Source: Diplosphaera chodatii (taxonomy: Eukaryota > Chlorophyta > Trebouxiophyceae > Prasiolales > Stichococcaceae). Taken from it: 64,000 bases of DNA. This document shows, piece after piece, positions 11,767-25,631 of the stretch (position 1 is its first letter; each line of letters starts with the position of its first letter). The notes under the pieces are model-generated. The model did not search any database. It had not been told where the DNA came from and worked only from the letters and a program-made list of their open reading frames with translations. The stretch covers positions 124,001 through 188,000 of the forward strand of contig JAALGY010000021.1 in assembly GCA_032358165.1 (NCBI GenBank), given 5' to 3'. The translations under genes and the position numbers were made by a program.

Positions 11767-14700
11767 CTTTCATTGCATGTGAAGTGCTGGCCGCGAGCGC
11801 CCCCTGCCCGGCGTCGCTGGAAATGCTCTGCACGCGGCGTGCGATGCGCGGCGGCAGCGGCCCCGATATCAGGCCAGCCTGCAAGTATGCTAGAAAAAGT
11901 CACAAGGCAAAGTATCAAGTCAAAGTCAGCCTGCTGTTGAGCACAGGGCCCGACGTCTAGCATGCCCACCACAGCGCATTGGCTGCGTAACGATAGCCAC
12001 TGCCGAACAACAGTGGTGGAGGCACCTGGTGCAGCGTGAGCAGGTTGAGGTCGATGTAGGCGCGGATGATGGGCAGCGGCTCCTCCTCCGAGATGGCTGT
12101 CATGTCCTCCAGGATCGCCATGCCCTGCGCACGCACATGCAGCATGCGCACGGGGCACACATGGGCAATGCAGCATGCGGCTGCGCCTCACAGTGAGCTG
12201 TGTGCACCGTGCTCACCTGGACTGCAACTGTACCATCTGGCGCACCTTGGCGCAGCATCGAGGCAGGCGCTGCGCTTTGCTGCGTGTCCTGTCACAGACG
12301 TGGCTTTCATGCAGCTTGCAAAGAGCTGCGCTTGGTCGGGTTTTCACCTTCTTCTTGCACAGTTCGTGCAGCAGGGTCTTGACCATGCGCAGCGGCTTGT
12401 CGTCGGAGGTGCTGCGGCGCCGGATCTCGGTGAGGCCCAGCTGCCGGAAGAACTCGTCCACCGCCATCAGCACCATCGAGCACTCGATCTCCTGCATGCC
12501 AAACAATGATCTGTCACATCAAGCACATCCGCACAAGGACACATGCTGGTCTGCACTTGTGCTGCCATGTTCTGATACCACTAAGAGAGATACCAGGAGA
12601 GGCAATGTTGCCCCGGCACCTTCGTTGCACACATGTGTGTCACCAAGCGCACCTGCAGGTCATCCGACAGCGCCTTGCTGATCTTGATGAGGCACTTGAC
12701 GGCCAGGTCGAAGAACTTGGCGGCCTCCGGCGGCTTGTGGCGCAGCTCCTGCGGCGGCTCCCGGGTGAGCAGCAGCAGCGCCGTGAAGGCGTACGTCCGG
12801 TTGCTGTTCTCCAGCGTCTTCAGCATCAGCACGTTCAGAGCCTGCGCACGCACCGACAGCAAGCAGTAACCCGACGCATACCCGTGCGTGCTGGGATGGG
12901 ATGATCCTGCCTGCGACAGTACGCCCTGCTGCGCTGCCAGATACCTTGATCCTACGCGGGACCAGTTCAATGATGCCGCATGGGCATGCATGCTGAACTC
13001 GGGGCAACATGACAGCATCGTCGAATGCACACCTTCATGAGGTTGCCGCCCTCCTGGATCTCCAGCACCCGGCTGTCGATGAGGGTGAGCAGCATAGCAG
13101 ACACAAAGTCGCGCAGCGTGTCCGACGCGACGGAGTGCGCCAGCAGCGGCACGCTGAACAGCCGCATCAGCAGGCTGACCGTGTACTTGCACTTGCGGTG
13201 CGACGGCGGCCGGCGCGTGTGCTCCCACGTCACAAACGCCTCCGTGAACATCTGCCAGGCGCAAACATCAGATGCTCAGGATGCAGGCAGAGTTCACCTA
13301 ATAGGTACAGCATTGGTGGACCACGCAAACAATGGGTGACTGCTTGGTATGCTGTCTGTACAGGAGCATGTCCTGGTCAGGTATTTTTGCAGAGGCATGA
13401 ATGGTGCAGCGGGAACGTGTGCCGTCGAGGGACGTACCGCACGCAGGCGGCGGGACAGCGTGGCGACCAGGCTGTTGGCGTCCTGCGCAAAGCGGGCCTC
13501 CATGACGGGCGATATCCGGCCGTCCATCATGTCCGACAGCTCGCCGCCCAGATTCTTGATGCCTTCCACCTGGCAGTGCACAGAAGGTTGCTGGAATGCA
13601 GCTCAACATGGGTGTAACACCTGCCAGGTGGATTTGGAGCAGATCCTTGAGTGTGCAAGCAAGGCCCTCGTGCCATTGTGCTGTTGAGATGTCAGGTCTT
13701 CTGGGGTAGCAGCGGCGTTTGACAGTGTGTCTGCACCTGCTTGTCAGGCTTGCGGTGGTTCAGCAGCATGAGGCCCTCCTCCCAGGCCGCCTCCACCTCC
13801 TCGTCTGGCCGCAGTGGCTCTGCAGTTATGACCGAATAATACCACACAACGAGTCCAGCTGGTGAATTTAGCTGCTGATGCAGAGGGCAAGGCTCATGCT
13901 TGTTTGGGCGCCATGGATGTGGATCTGCTGCATGAAGCAAGAGCACCCGGCAAGGCTGCCAGCCAAGTCAAAAGTCACCATGATCGGGCTCGTTGAAGAC
14001 CGCTGGTGTGGCTGTCGGCACCGGCGTAGGCATCGACGCATAGTGTGGCTGGCCGGGCGTCGCCGTGTATGCATACGGCGCCGCCTGCTGGGGTGGCAGC
14101 CGCACAGGCGTGCTACCGTAGGCCGGCCTGCACAACATGTACTGGCAGTTCAGCCACAAACCCCTCACAAAGCGGACACGGCTGAACTGTTGACTAGCAC
14201 AAGACGTGGCAGACAGCAACTTGGCCTTGGTCATGGCCAACAATGACCGCAGCGGGTGTGCAGCTGGCAGCGCAACAGCATCACCCGCTGTCTGGCTGAC
14301 TGCTGGCTGGGACGCCATCGCCGCTGTGGTATGATGCCTCGCTGGGATCTGACCGCTGAACATAGGATGCACCATTGGCGTAGCTGCCTGCATCGTGCGC
14401 TGCGTACGCGTCATAGTGGGGTGGCGGCGGCGGGTGCGATGGCTCTGCCGCGCCATAGTAGCTGCCTCCGGCATAGCCATTGCTGTAGCCACCTGGGTAC
14501 CTGCTTTGTGCACGGGGACCATCAAGGGTGGGAAGGCGGCAGGGCAAGTGACGCCAGGTCAGATGTACTGCTCCAGCCTCTGGCTTTACTGTTGGCCGAC
14601 GTGCCACTGCTGGGGACACGCACCCTGCGTCAGACGGCTGCGCCGGCTCCTCGCCATACTCCGAGTAGGTGCGGCCCAAGCGCTCTGCCCGTTTGTACCC

Positions 14701-17700
14701 GATTTCCATGCCCTGCAGTAAGTCATCGCGAATGGCGCTGCTGTGGTCGCATCATCAGTGCTTGTGACATTCGTCTTCCACAAGCATCTGCAGGACAGCC
14801 AAATGTTCCCCGCCTCAATCCAGCGACTTGCCTGCGCAGATGCCTGTTTGTCGGTGTACTTCAGGCGCTCCTCTATGAGGCTGTGCTGCTGATCGGACAG
14901 CCGGCCGACCAGCTTCCACAGAGCAGCCGGGCCCTCCTGCCTGTAGGCCACCTCCATCACGCCCAGAGCAGCCGCACGAACGCCCCGGTCCTTGTCCGTC
15001 ACCAGCTGCAGCAGCGAGGCAGCACCGTTGCGGCAGCGAAGCAACTTGGACAATGGTGCGTGCCCTCATGTGTCGGCTGGACATGTATCAGCCGCTGAGG
15101 TTGACACTGTATACACATTGTGGGCATTTCGCAACCATGTCAAGTTTGCTGAGGTCACCTGCGCTATAGCAGGCAGCGGCTTGTACCGGGCGCCCTGGTA
15201 AACGATGATGCCCTCCTGGTCGATCAGTTCCCCCAGCACCTGCAGACACACATGCACGCCGTGGCCGGGGTGCCCAAGCAGCCAGTGCGCATGCTCGTGC
15301 CTGCTAACAGCTGGTGAGCTTGCAGCGCGCTGGCGCCATCCGTGACAGCGCCCACTTCAGACCATGCACGCACCTCAATGGCCTCAGTGCGGGTGCGGTT
15401 GTTCTTGGACTGCAGGCCCAGGACCAGGAACTCGCACACGCGCTGCGACTCAAACACCCCGCAGCACGCCTTCAGAAGTTCTCTGTGCTGGGTACGAATG
15501 CGCTCCTGTGCGATGGCAGGTTGTGTCTCAGGGTTACCAGCACACCACCAGGAAGGACAGCAGTGCATTGTCGTCACACACCGTCGCAGCTGAAGTCACA
15601 ACAGGGTGCCTGCTCATGCAGGCCGAGCAGGGTTTGCCAGCTGGTGCTGACCTGGCTGTGGCCGGCCTTCTCCACGAGGCAGGGCAGCAGCAGGTGGGCC
15701 TCCGCATCCGCCAGCTTGTACCCCTGCAGCGTTGTGAGAGTCTTCATGGCTTCCCACTACACCACACCACTGCTGTAGTACGCTCACAAGCTTTTGCAGC
15801 ATGCACATGCTGCAATGAGCTGGCGACAGTGAGCTGCATGCAGCAGGGAGGTATGGACAGTGCCATGTGAGCGTACGTTCTCATACAGCGCGTTGAGCAG
15901 GGCGTTGGTCAGCTCGCAGACTTTCGTCAGCGCCTGCATGTTCCCCTCGCACAGGCGCAGCACCACCCAGCGCAACACCAGGTCCAGCACCGCCAGCACC
16001 GCGTCAAAGTCGCCCGCCAGCGCTGTCAGCAGCATGTCCACGGCTGCTATGTGGCGCGTGAAGTCCTTGCCGAACAGTGCCGCCCTGCAGGCCACCATCT
16101 TGCCTCAGCACCCTCGAGAACTGCCGGCCTGGCACGATGTGGATCCGAGCATGCGAGGCATCCTGATTTGGAACTTGTGCCACATCATGCCAGTCTTGTG
16201 ACGTGACGGCGAGGGGTGAGACGAGCCCGCCAACCCTATTCGGCGCAGCGTCCTCCATAGCAAGCTCGTGAGACTTGCTCACGATGTGCCGCCGCTCAGA
16301 GGGTGGTGAGCACCTGAGCGCCGGGGAAGCCAGGGGTGTGAACTCGGCGCGGAGCATGTCCTCCTCCTCCGGCCGCGGTGACTCAAACTTGCCGCCCTTG
16401 AAGTGCAGGCCCCGCAGCCGTGCCTCCTTCTTGGTGCTGCGCTGCAGCAGCGGCTGCGGCGGTTCCTCTGCCGCTGGCGCCAGCAACTGCAGATGCACCG
16501 TGAGACGGTCCTGTTGCCGTGCTGTGGCTTGAGATGCAGCATGATAAGCCGGTGCAGAGAGGTGATGCTCGCAGGGTATGCTGCATGCATGGCAGCGTGC
16601 ATTCAGTGAGCACACCGGAGCATTGGGGAAGGCGGTGGCTGGCCGCCGTGGCTGGTCTGGCTGCGGTGAGTCTGGGTCTGCTGCAGCTGTTGGGCGGCCT
16701 GCACAGCACTCAGCTGCAGTGATGATACGCTGCATCACCCCGCAAATCAGCCAGATGTCCCTCTACTCATGGCAGCACAAGATCCCAACCCAATCCCGCT
16801 CGCCTCTTGTCTCACAAGAGATGGCAGTGGAAACGCCCTTGCCTGGTGACACCACAGCTGCGGGCGCTGCCTGCCCTGCAGCCGCCGCGCCGGAGCCGGG
16901 CTGCACATCGTGCTTAGCCAGCAGCTGCAGCGCGGGCGCCTTCTGCCCACCGCCCAAGGACTGCGCCGCCTTCAGCACAGCTGCACCGCCGTGCGCCTGC
17001 ACGAGCAGGGTACAGGGTGGATGACCACTTGTGGGCGTCTGCCCATCAAACTGCACATGCATCGTTGCACTGTCGCACAGGAGTCGCTTTGATTCACGGT
17101 TTGACATGGTGAACACACCTCCACCATCCGCTTGACCAGGGTATTGCCGCCCTCACGCACTTCGGAACTTTTGTCCGCAGCTGCAAACACGGCCACGCGC
17201 ATCCCAGTGTCCAGGCTCCTGGCGCCCTGCAGCACACCAGGGTTTGCTGAGCACATCAGAGCAGAGACAAAATTGCTGCCATGCCCCTGGACGTCCTGGC
17301 AGCTTGTCCACTGGTGCTCGTGCGTTCCACATTATTGAAGCAGCGTCCAGCCCACACGCACCTGTTCGCCTGTGAGGGCGCCGCCCAGCCAGGCGATGGC
17401 GGCGGTGCGGCCCTCGGGGCTCATCTTGGGGGCCACAGCAGCGTCATGCAGCGCCGCTGCCAACCGCTCCAGCGGCACCCGGCCGCGGTCGCCAACCCAG
17501 TCGTCCAGCATCGTGATGACTGCATCCCTCACCTGATGACGCAACATGTAGGCTTGGGCGTGCGGCGCACCGCTGGCATCCTCATAACTTGTAGATTACG
17601 GCGAGGAGGAGGCCTATCTAGCGCACCGGCTTCTTCTTGTCGGCGAGGCAGCTCAGCGCGGGAGCCAGGCACTGCCGTGCGGCACGCTCCACAGCAGGCC

Positions 17701-20700
17701 CCATCGCGCGGCCCACCGCCCCCAGCAGCAGCAGTGCGCGCACGCCCAGGTTGCGGTTTGAGTCATTGAGCCGTCCCTGCACCGCGCACTGGTCATTGAC
17801 ATGCCAAGTTTGCCGTGGTGCAAATGCCATGGCTGAGGCGTCTCACAAGCAGCATGAGCTAATGGACGCGCCAATCATGACACTGACGCTGTGCTTTCAG
17901 GTACCTTCAGAGCGCCCATGAGATCGCCAACATTGGGCCCAATTCGGCCGCCGGCCGCTGCCAACATGCCATCGACAGCCTCCAGCCCAGCTGCGCGCTC
18001 CTAACATTGCACCACATAGGGCTTGCCCTCGTGTCCACCTGAGACTACCTCCCAAGCAATACGCCACGACCTGTGCATGCTTTTCTAGGTGCACCAAGCA
18101 GCACGCACCTTCCAGTTGGCGCTGGCCAGCCGCCGCAACAAGTCGTCAGTGATATTTACGCTGATATCAGTGCGTGGCAGCAGGTCTGCGGGGTCTGCTG
18201 CGGCTGCTGGAGCACCGTCTGCTGGTTGCGCTTGCGCAGCGTCGGCCCCCTTCCTGCGCCCCTTGGCCGCGGTGGCACTGCTGCCCCGCACCTGCCGTGA
18301 CGGCACCACCTGTGGGCATGCCCAATAGCCCACCGTTCACGTAGTACTGCGCTGAGCTGGGTGTACTCGACCAACGAGCATAAGGTGACTGCATGGTGCG
18401 CCTCTGTGCCCAGCAGCAGAGGCAGGATGAGCCGGCAGGATGCGTGTGAGGACAGGGGCGTACCGCCTGCAGCGGGTTCGCGGCAAATGCCTCTTCGATG
18501 GTTGCAAGCTGCACCGGCTTGACATCCATGCGCACCATGTCTGCCAGACCAGGTCCCAGCTGCCTGTGCGCTCGTGCAAGCAGCATGACTGCCTGTGCAA
18601 ACATCCAAACAACAATGTAAGAAGGTTTGTCGACGGCCAAAGCCGCATGCTGAGGTGCCCTTGACCAAGCCTATACTACCTATCATGCAAGGTGCGGTAC
18701 CAGGGCATGCGGATGCTCGCAAGCTGCTGAGCACTGGTCACGAGTGCAGCTTTGAGGTCCGCTTGGGACAAGGCACTGGCATCAGGCGCGCACCGCTGAG
18801 CGGACAGCTGCGTCGCGCGACTCCAGGTCGGCAACGCACCAGCTGATGATGTGCCGCACATCCAGCATTGCCACACCAAAGTCATCGACTGCAGTAACAA
18901 TCCAGCCAAGTGCCTCCGACAGCACCTGCACACAGCACAGCCAAGCCGTCATCACCAGAGTGGGTGACACATACCCTGCCATGTGTCTGGCGGTGCAACA
19001 CACCTGCAGGCTATCTGATTCGTGCAATGTTCGAGCGCAGACTGTGCGAAGTTCACCTTGGGGCTCTTGTGCAAGGATGCTTTCTTGTGGAGCTGCGTGG
19101 CCACGAACTGTGGTCCCACCGCCTCTGCCAAAACTGACAGCAGTTCGCCGGCAGGCGTTTTCAGCTTGGTGTCCGACAACTTGTCAACCTACAACCAACA
19201 GCAGTGTCAGCAGTTTGCCGACAGCAGCTGCCGCAGTCTAGACTTGGTTGGGGAAAGTATTTGGGAGTTCACTGCAATCACACAGCCAGCAGCAACGACG
19301 TACCAGCCCTGAAATCGCCACAAACACGTCCCGTTTGTTCACAGTGCTGCAGTTTTGCGCCACTGTCGTGATCAGCTGAATCATCTTACCAAACACCTGC
19401 AGCATGCTTTCGATGTGTAACCCAGCACGGCAATTGCTTGTCTTGTCACTGCCTGAGTGCATCGACAGCACACGAGCATCCAGTTTCAGTACTGGTTTTC
19501 TACCTGAAAGTTCTTCTCTGCCCAGCCAGGGATGAAGGAAACACAGTGAATCAGGCTTGCCTCGCATTTAGTGGGATCCTCCTCAATCTGCACCCAGATC
19601 GTCGTTGTCAACTCAAGCAATGCCGGTGCGGCCTGCACCTCGCGCAGTCTGTTATTACAATTCAGGGACAGTCATGTGAGTGTGCAACACCTTGTCCTGC
19701 ATGTAGGCCATGGTCTCAAGCCGCTCCTTCCAGTTGGGTCCCACCAAGCTCGGCACGACTGTGTCTCCGAACAGGGCAGTCAGCCGCGCCTCAGCCTGCA
19801 GTGGCAAGCAAACCAAAAAGCTTGCTGGCGCGCACAGAGAAGATGGGCTGACAAGCAAGCGAAGCCGCAGACGCAGCCAGACGATGTCAGTACACAGCTG
19901 CGTGCCGCACCTGCGCGCGATCCATGCCGCCTGCAGACAGCGAGGCGTCATCATCGTCCGCAGGTCCCGAGGCGGCTGCGGAAGTGCTGCGGGCGCGTGG
20001 GGCAATGCCACGGGCCGCTGGCGCCGCGCCCACGTGGCTGCTCCGCGGCGAGGTCGGCAGAGAGCCAACCTGAGACGGTGCCCGACTGCATGCAGCACAC
20101 CTTTCAGCGCTGGGCACATGGCTCCTGTGTCACCGTTACAGCTGCCAAGTTCCTGCCTTCTCTTCTCCCAGGCCGGTGGAGCCTGCTCACTGCTCTGCTG
20201 CAAGCCCTTTCGTCTACGTTGCGCCAAGTCGATCCCATTTGCCTGCACCTGGACCCTGCAGTGGATGGAGCCGCCGAGGCCGCGGGTGCTGAAGCGCCGC
20301 TGGCGCTGCCGCCGCTGCCTGCCACCATGTCCGTCAGCAGCTTGCGCCGCTTGTCATCCAGCACCTTGTCTGTGGCGCGTGCCAAGCCCTTTGCATCCTT
20401 CGCAATTGTGGCAAACGCCACCAGGGCCTGCAATAGCAATGACCATGTGTTGAACGTCCAGGATACGGACCTCAGCCTTCTGCTGAACGGAGCTACTCTA
20501 CATACATGGTGCCATGCACGTGCCATCTGCAGTAAAGCGTGCATCGCATTGCAGTCATGTCAGGCGAACAGCATAGTCTGACAGACTGATTGGCGCTCGC
20601 CTGTAGTGCTGCCTCCCGCACGTCGGGTGCCGGTTCCATCGCGGCTCTGGCAAGCGGCGGCGCCAGCACTGCCTGCGCCTTGGCCGCCTCTTTTGGCGGT

Positions 20701-23328
20701 GCTCGGCTCACAGCCGTGCACAGCACCTGCACAGCCATGTACACAGCTCGACATACCAGATACGCCATGCAGTCGAGCCACACCAGCCATGCGACTGCTC
20801 TGCTGCCTGCATTTCGCACTCTCTCTTCGCTCACAGGCGATCTATAGGTCTAATCCGCACCTGGAATGAGCCAAGCTTTGGTTTTGGCAGCTTGCCAGCA
20901 GCCACGGTGGCATAGTCTTCTGCCACGTCGCTGAGGGAGAAGCAGTGTCTGCAGCGAGATTGTGAATACTGACAGGCACTTCGGTTGAAAATGAGTCTAC
21001 GAGTCTGCCTGAAGAGATGAGCATGCATGCACACACGCTGATCGATGCCCAGCTGCGTTGCTGCTCACAAACTGCCCGTGGAACTTTGTTGTTGCCAGCG
21101 TCATGCCGTCCTTTCTCACTTGTGCATGATGACCAGCGCATCGGTGGTGGCACGGCAGACGCCCGTGTTCTTGTCCTTGAATTTGTCCAGCAGCACTGGC
21201 GCAAAAGACTTCGCCGAGCTGTGGAAGTCCCTGCGCAGGCCCTGCACCACGATGCGTAGCAGTGTGTCTAACAGCATGGCCACGATGGGCAGGAGGAATA
21301 CAAACAGGCGATTACACGCTGTGTTGCGCAGTGTCACGAATGTCACCTTGGCGAGGGCGCCGACGCAGGAGATGGCCTCCGCAACACACACGACATTGCT
21401 GTCCTTGGTGATGACCACCTTCAGGCGGCGCAGCACGTCGCCAAAGTCGCCAGGCGCCAGGTGCGGCGCCGCTGCAGACACCGAGACATCATGCTTCCTT
21501 CTCTATCTGGTTTGACTGTTTGCAGCTGAGCAGGACACACTCTTGCATAGGTGCTAGCTTTGTTGTGTGTCAACGGCATGAAGACCGTTAGACAAGCATG
21601 ACCACCTGCGAGGGTCTTTAGCTTTGTGAGGATGTCCCGGCGCACTGACCACTTGGCAGTATTGGCCACCTCGTCATCGAAAGTGCGCAGTTCTGGCAGG
21701 ATGTCCACTGGGTCACTGATATCGTATGCATCTACACCCTGCAGTGCAGGCAGTGGTAGGTTCAGACCCCGGGTAGATACCCATGATAGCGGCCACTGCG
21801 GATCCTGCTGTGTATGCACCATCTAGGCTCAAGGCTGCTGCTGTATGATGGCAGCAGGTCAGCCGCACCTCTTCCTCTTCCTCCGCTGCTGCTGATTGGC
21901 CGGCTGTGGCTGCGGCGGCCTCGCCGTTGGCGCTTGGCAGTGCAGCCTCTTGCTGCGCTGCCGCTCTTGCTGCCTCCTTCCTTGTCAGCCGCTGCATGAT
22001 GTCAGGATAGCAGGTCAGCGCCGAGCGAAGATGTTAAGACACCCTCGTTCCCCACTGCAGAGGCTGAGCGTGATCCACGGGACGCAACAGCATATGCACG
22101 GCCTGGATTTCGCTCGCCTCGGGCTGTGGCTTGCCGGGCGCCTCAGCCACGGTCTTCTCCACATCCTTGCGCATGACGTCCGACATCCTGGCCAGCAGCG
22201 TGGCCTCGACGGCTGCCGTGCCCAGCCACCGGCATGCCAGGACCTGCTTGTGCACATGGCACTCTGAGCAGAAATGGATGTATCGTGTTGCTTGGCGGCA
22301 TCTGAACAACAGTTGCAGGAGTACTAGTAGGATGTGATTTGCCAGGATAGTACCGTGATGGACTTGGCGGCGTCGCGCACTGGTCCCTGCTTTGAGTCGA
22401 AGAGTTTTGGCAACGCCGCAAAGAGGGGTTTCGGGGGGATGGCCTTGAACCCGAAGGTGCTGCAGGAAGGAACACTCATTTTCATATGGCACGGTTTAGC
22501 GCAGCTGCAAGGCATCATACAGCTCAGGGGATGCCTGCACAGTCACTAACCTGACTGCCTTTTCCGCAAGTACAGCTGCTGCCTGAACTGTCTTTGGCAC
22601 TTTGTCATCAAATGCCTTAGTGATGGCAGTCTGCGAGCGCAGGGCTTAACGTGTTGCCCACATGCCATGTCCTCAATGATACCCCGTTGCGGGATGCAGC
22701 AAGCTGTGAAGGATGCCTACAAACATGAACAGAAACCCACCATGACAACCTCGCCCTGCTCGAGCTCAATGAACGCCAGGCACACTTCTGTGCCCTTGGC
22801 CACCGTGTGCACCCGCTGCTTCAGCACTTTCGTCGCAATGCTCGCGCACGCTGGTTCTGCGATCCTGTGGACAGCAGCCGCAGCAGTCAGTGACCCGCAC
22901 CATGTAACACGTGGTCAGGGTGGTGGCCACATTCATGCGAGTGACATGATGTTGCTCACTGCGCAGCCTGCGCCTCGTCGCTGATTGCCAGGTAGGACTG
23001 CAGCGCCTCCAGCGCTGCGTCCTGTGCTGCTGCATTGGCATCGCCCAGCCCCTTGGCCAGCATGGTGCCTGCTCATGGCAGGCAGTCAGATGTGATCTGC
23101 TGGAATCATAGGGCACATGCATGCACATGGACCAGACGTCATTCTATGTGTTCATGCGCAGTGCCCACCGAAGCTTGAGTTAGGGACGATGCCGCGCTGG
23201 CTTGCCGCCTTGGCATCCACATATGCATCGCGCCGGATCTTCCAGTTGCGGTCCGCCACACGCTGTGCATACGGCCAATCCCTTGCCTCGCGCAGCCGAG
23301 TCTCCTCGGCCTCCTGCCCGTCGGCCAT
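10527..23328 (-). CDS. MOR1: XMAP215/MOR1/ch-TOG microtubule-associated protein (TOG array)
   Basis: This is a microtubule polymerase that binds tubulin through TOG (HEAT-type) domains and acts at plus ends, spindle and cortical arrays. The start at 23328 (MADGQEAEE) is chosen because the next residues, WPYAQRVADRNWKIRRDAYVDAK, match the plant MOR1 N-terminus. Across more than 30 exons one reads TOG segments. These include KGLGDANAAAQDAALEALQ, PPKPLFAALPKLFDSKQGPVRDAA, WSVRRDILTKLKTLA, VPSLVGPNWKERLETMAY, EALGWIVTAVDDFG, NDSNRNLGVRALLLLG, and LLRRLASANWKVR. Linkers are Ala- and Pro-rich. The C-terminal MOR1-specific helices include TEAFVTWE, SRVLEIQEGGNLMK, LNVLMLKTLENSNRTYAFTALL, and EDMTAISEEEPLPIIRAYIDLNLLTLHQ. 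The frame ends FKPYGQNS at 10527. A (CTG)9 tract encodes nine glutamines. The roughly 12.8-kb span agrees with a protein near 2000 residues. It is head-to-head with the CPSF6-like gene. Confidence 0.93.
11738..11764 (-). repeat. (CTG)9 trinucleotide repeat coding for polyglutamine in XMAP215
   Basis: Nine uninterrupted CTG units on the plus strand read as CAG on the coding strand. They give nine Gln in the C-terminal linker of the XMAP215-like protein. Such a tract is prone to length variation. Confidence 0.9.
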
Positions 23329-23945
23329 CACCGCCTCCGGACCGGCTGCCGTTGCATGAGCTGATGGCTGTGCGGCAGGATGCGCACACCCACGCTTTCC
23401 TGCTGTGAGTGCTGGTGTTGATGACACTGGAAGGTACGCCTCGCAGCAAAAGCTGTGTGCTTCAGGCAGGAAGTCGTTGCGCAGTGTCCAATGGGCAACT
23501 AGCGACAGTTTGAGTTATGTGGGGTGTGATGCAGTTCAACGCTGTGAGACAAGTTTTCGTGTGGTTTGATTACTCAGGAGACGGTACCGCGGCTTGGGTT
23601 CACACCTCGGCCTATCTGCGATGCCGCGGGTGATCCCAAGGTGCACTTACTGAATCAGCCAGCGTCGATGCGCTGCATTTTCAGAGCTGTCTTTTTGAGT
23701 TGCCAGCGTGGAGCAGATCTCAAGGGCCGGCTCGCCAGCACCATTCACCACCATCGTTCACGGATCTGCGCCCGTTCACATTTGCCTGCGCATGCTGAAC
23801 GTCACCATTGCAGACCGGCGGTCGGAGGCGGAGCCTTGTGAAAGGGTCGACTGTTGTTGCTAAATGCACATCCGTCTCATCTTGCTGATGGTGTCCGTAT
23901 AAGCTTTACCACTCCTAGACGTAACGCCTGAATCAGACTGGTGCC
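23329..23945. promoter_or_regulatory. Divergent promoter region between XMAP215 and CPSF6-like genes
   Basis: The start codons at 23328 (-) and 23946 (+) face away from each other with 617 bp between them. This interval must hold both promoters and 5' UTRs. A plus-strand frame at 23566-23841 has no domain or splice link to the downstream gene. No clear TATA box stands out. Confidence 0.5.
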
Positions 23946-25631
23946 ATGGACGATGACTTTGGCGACGACGAGGACTTCGGTCTTGGAGGTGCGCACGCTG
24001 CCATGCCGCACCATCACCAAATGGTGGCTGCGTCTCGCTCATGGGCCGCCGATCATCTGTGCATGTCTGGCAAAGTTCGATGCAACATGCAGGTGACGAT
24101 GTACATGAGGCAGCGCCAGCACCGCAGCAGCTGAGCAGTAGGACCAGCAATGCCGCAACAGTAGAAGCAGCCATGCCTGCAGCGCCACACCAGCAAGCAC
24201 AGCAGGATGACTTTGGCGCAGATGAGCTTTACGGCGACATCCACGACGCGCTGCCAACAGCCGACAGCGGCGCACCAGCCGCACACGTGCCGCAGCCCAG
24301 CCAACAGGCGCATCAGCAGCTGCAGCTGCAGCAGCCTGCAAAGGGACAGCAGCCGCAGGCAGCAGGGCTACAGCCGGGCAGGCCGCCCGCCTCCGTGGCA
24401 CTGCCAATGCAGCGAGAGGGCAGCAGCGGGGCAGGCGCCAGCTCTGTGGTGTTTGTCGGCAACTTGCAGTGGTGGACGACAGATGCTGAGCTGGAGGCAG
24501 CCTGCGCAGAGTTTGGCCCGGTATCAGCTGTCCAGTTCACCGAAGACAAATCCAACGGCAGGTCGAAGGGGTATGCGAGAGTGCACTTCTCAGATCCCGC
24601 GGCGGCGGAGCAGTGCAAGGCAGGCCTCAGCGGGTGAGTGTTTTTGCCTGTGCTTGTTTGCAATGTCCTGTTCAGGCTGCAGCCATCGCAGGCCCCGTCA
24701 CAGCAGCCCAGCTGCATCAGGACAAACAGGCACACAGCCGCTCTGATGGCTGCTGTTTGCACTTTGCAGGCGTGAGATCAATGGAAAGGCGTGCATTGTG
24801 ACGATATCCAGCAATGCCCCAGCCGCACCATCGGCCAGTCCTGTGAGTCGCTGTGCTGGACCCACTGCTGAGCCTGTTACGGGTGTGAGCTGCAGGCATG
24901 GGTGGCGCATTCACACCTGGAACGGGTGTTGCAACCTTGTTGTTTGCTGATGACAGGCGGCGCCGCCGCCCGTGGGGTACGCAGACAGGGTACCACGCCC
25001 GCCATTCATGGGTGGCCGTGGCGGCCCGCCTACCAGCGGCTTTCCCGGCGGTCGCGGCCCAGGCGATCTCGGCGGAATGTTCAGGCCAGGCATGCCAAGT
25101 GGCATGAGCCAGGGCGCACCTGGGCGTGGCATGATGGGTCCGCCAGGAATGATGGGCATGGGCATGCCAGGGCATGGCATGCCGCCTGTGCCTCCTGGCG
25201 GGGGCGGTGGCGGCATGGTGGCAGCAGGCAGGGGTGGCGGCGGCATGATGGGGGGCAACATGATGGGGTCCGGCATGAATGGCGGCATGGGCAACGGCAT
25301 GAATGGCGGGATGGGTGGCTTAGCGGGCGGCATGCGGCCTTTCATGGGCGGGGGCCCTGGCCGGGGCGGCATGGCCATGGGGATAGGGCCGGGCAGTGGC
25401 ATGGGCCCGGGCGGCATGGGCCTGCCGTCTCCCTTCACACCCACAGGTGAGGCATCACAACCCCCGGGCGGGTGGGCAGTAACAATACTGCTGGACTTGT
25501 GCTTGCTACCACTATCAAACAGTTACAGCTGCACAGTCTGATAGTCGTTGCCAATATGTGCAGGCGGCGGGCTTCAAGCGGGCATGCCTGGTTTTGACAT
25601 GCAGCCTGACAGCAAGCGGAGAAGACTCTGA
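23946..25631 (+). CDS. CPSF6/CFIm68-like RNA-binding protein (cleavage factor I subunit)
   Basis: This is likely the large-subunit-type partner of cleavage factor Im, which binds UGUA elements and sets poly(A) site choice in the nucleus. It has five exons: 23946-23988, 24093-24633, 24770-24842, 24957-25446 and 25564-25631. All junctions are GT-AG and phase-consistent. The acidic N-terminus MDDDFGDDEDFG and the ADELYGDIHD segment are typical of CPSF6-type proteins. A Gln/Ala/Pro-rich stretch precedes one RRM, with RNP2 VVFVGNLQW and RNP1 RSKGYARVHF, plus the linking helix AELEAACAEFG. After the RRM come about 170 residues extremely rich in Gly, Met and Pro (GMMGPPGMMGMGMPG-like repeats). This replaces the Pro-rich/RS tail of animal CPSF6. 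The protein ends in the basic tail KRRRL, a possible nuclear signal. The start is clear because ATG opens the acidic motif. A generic RRM protein is the alternative. Confidence 0.88.
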
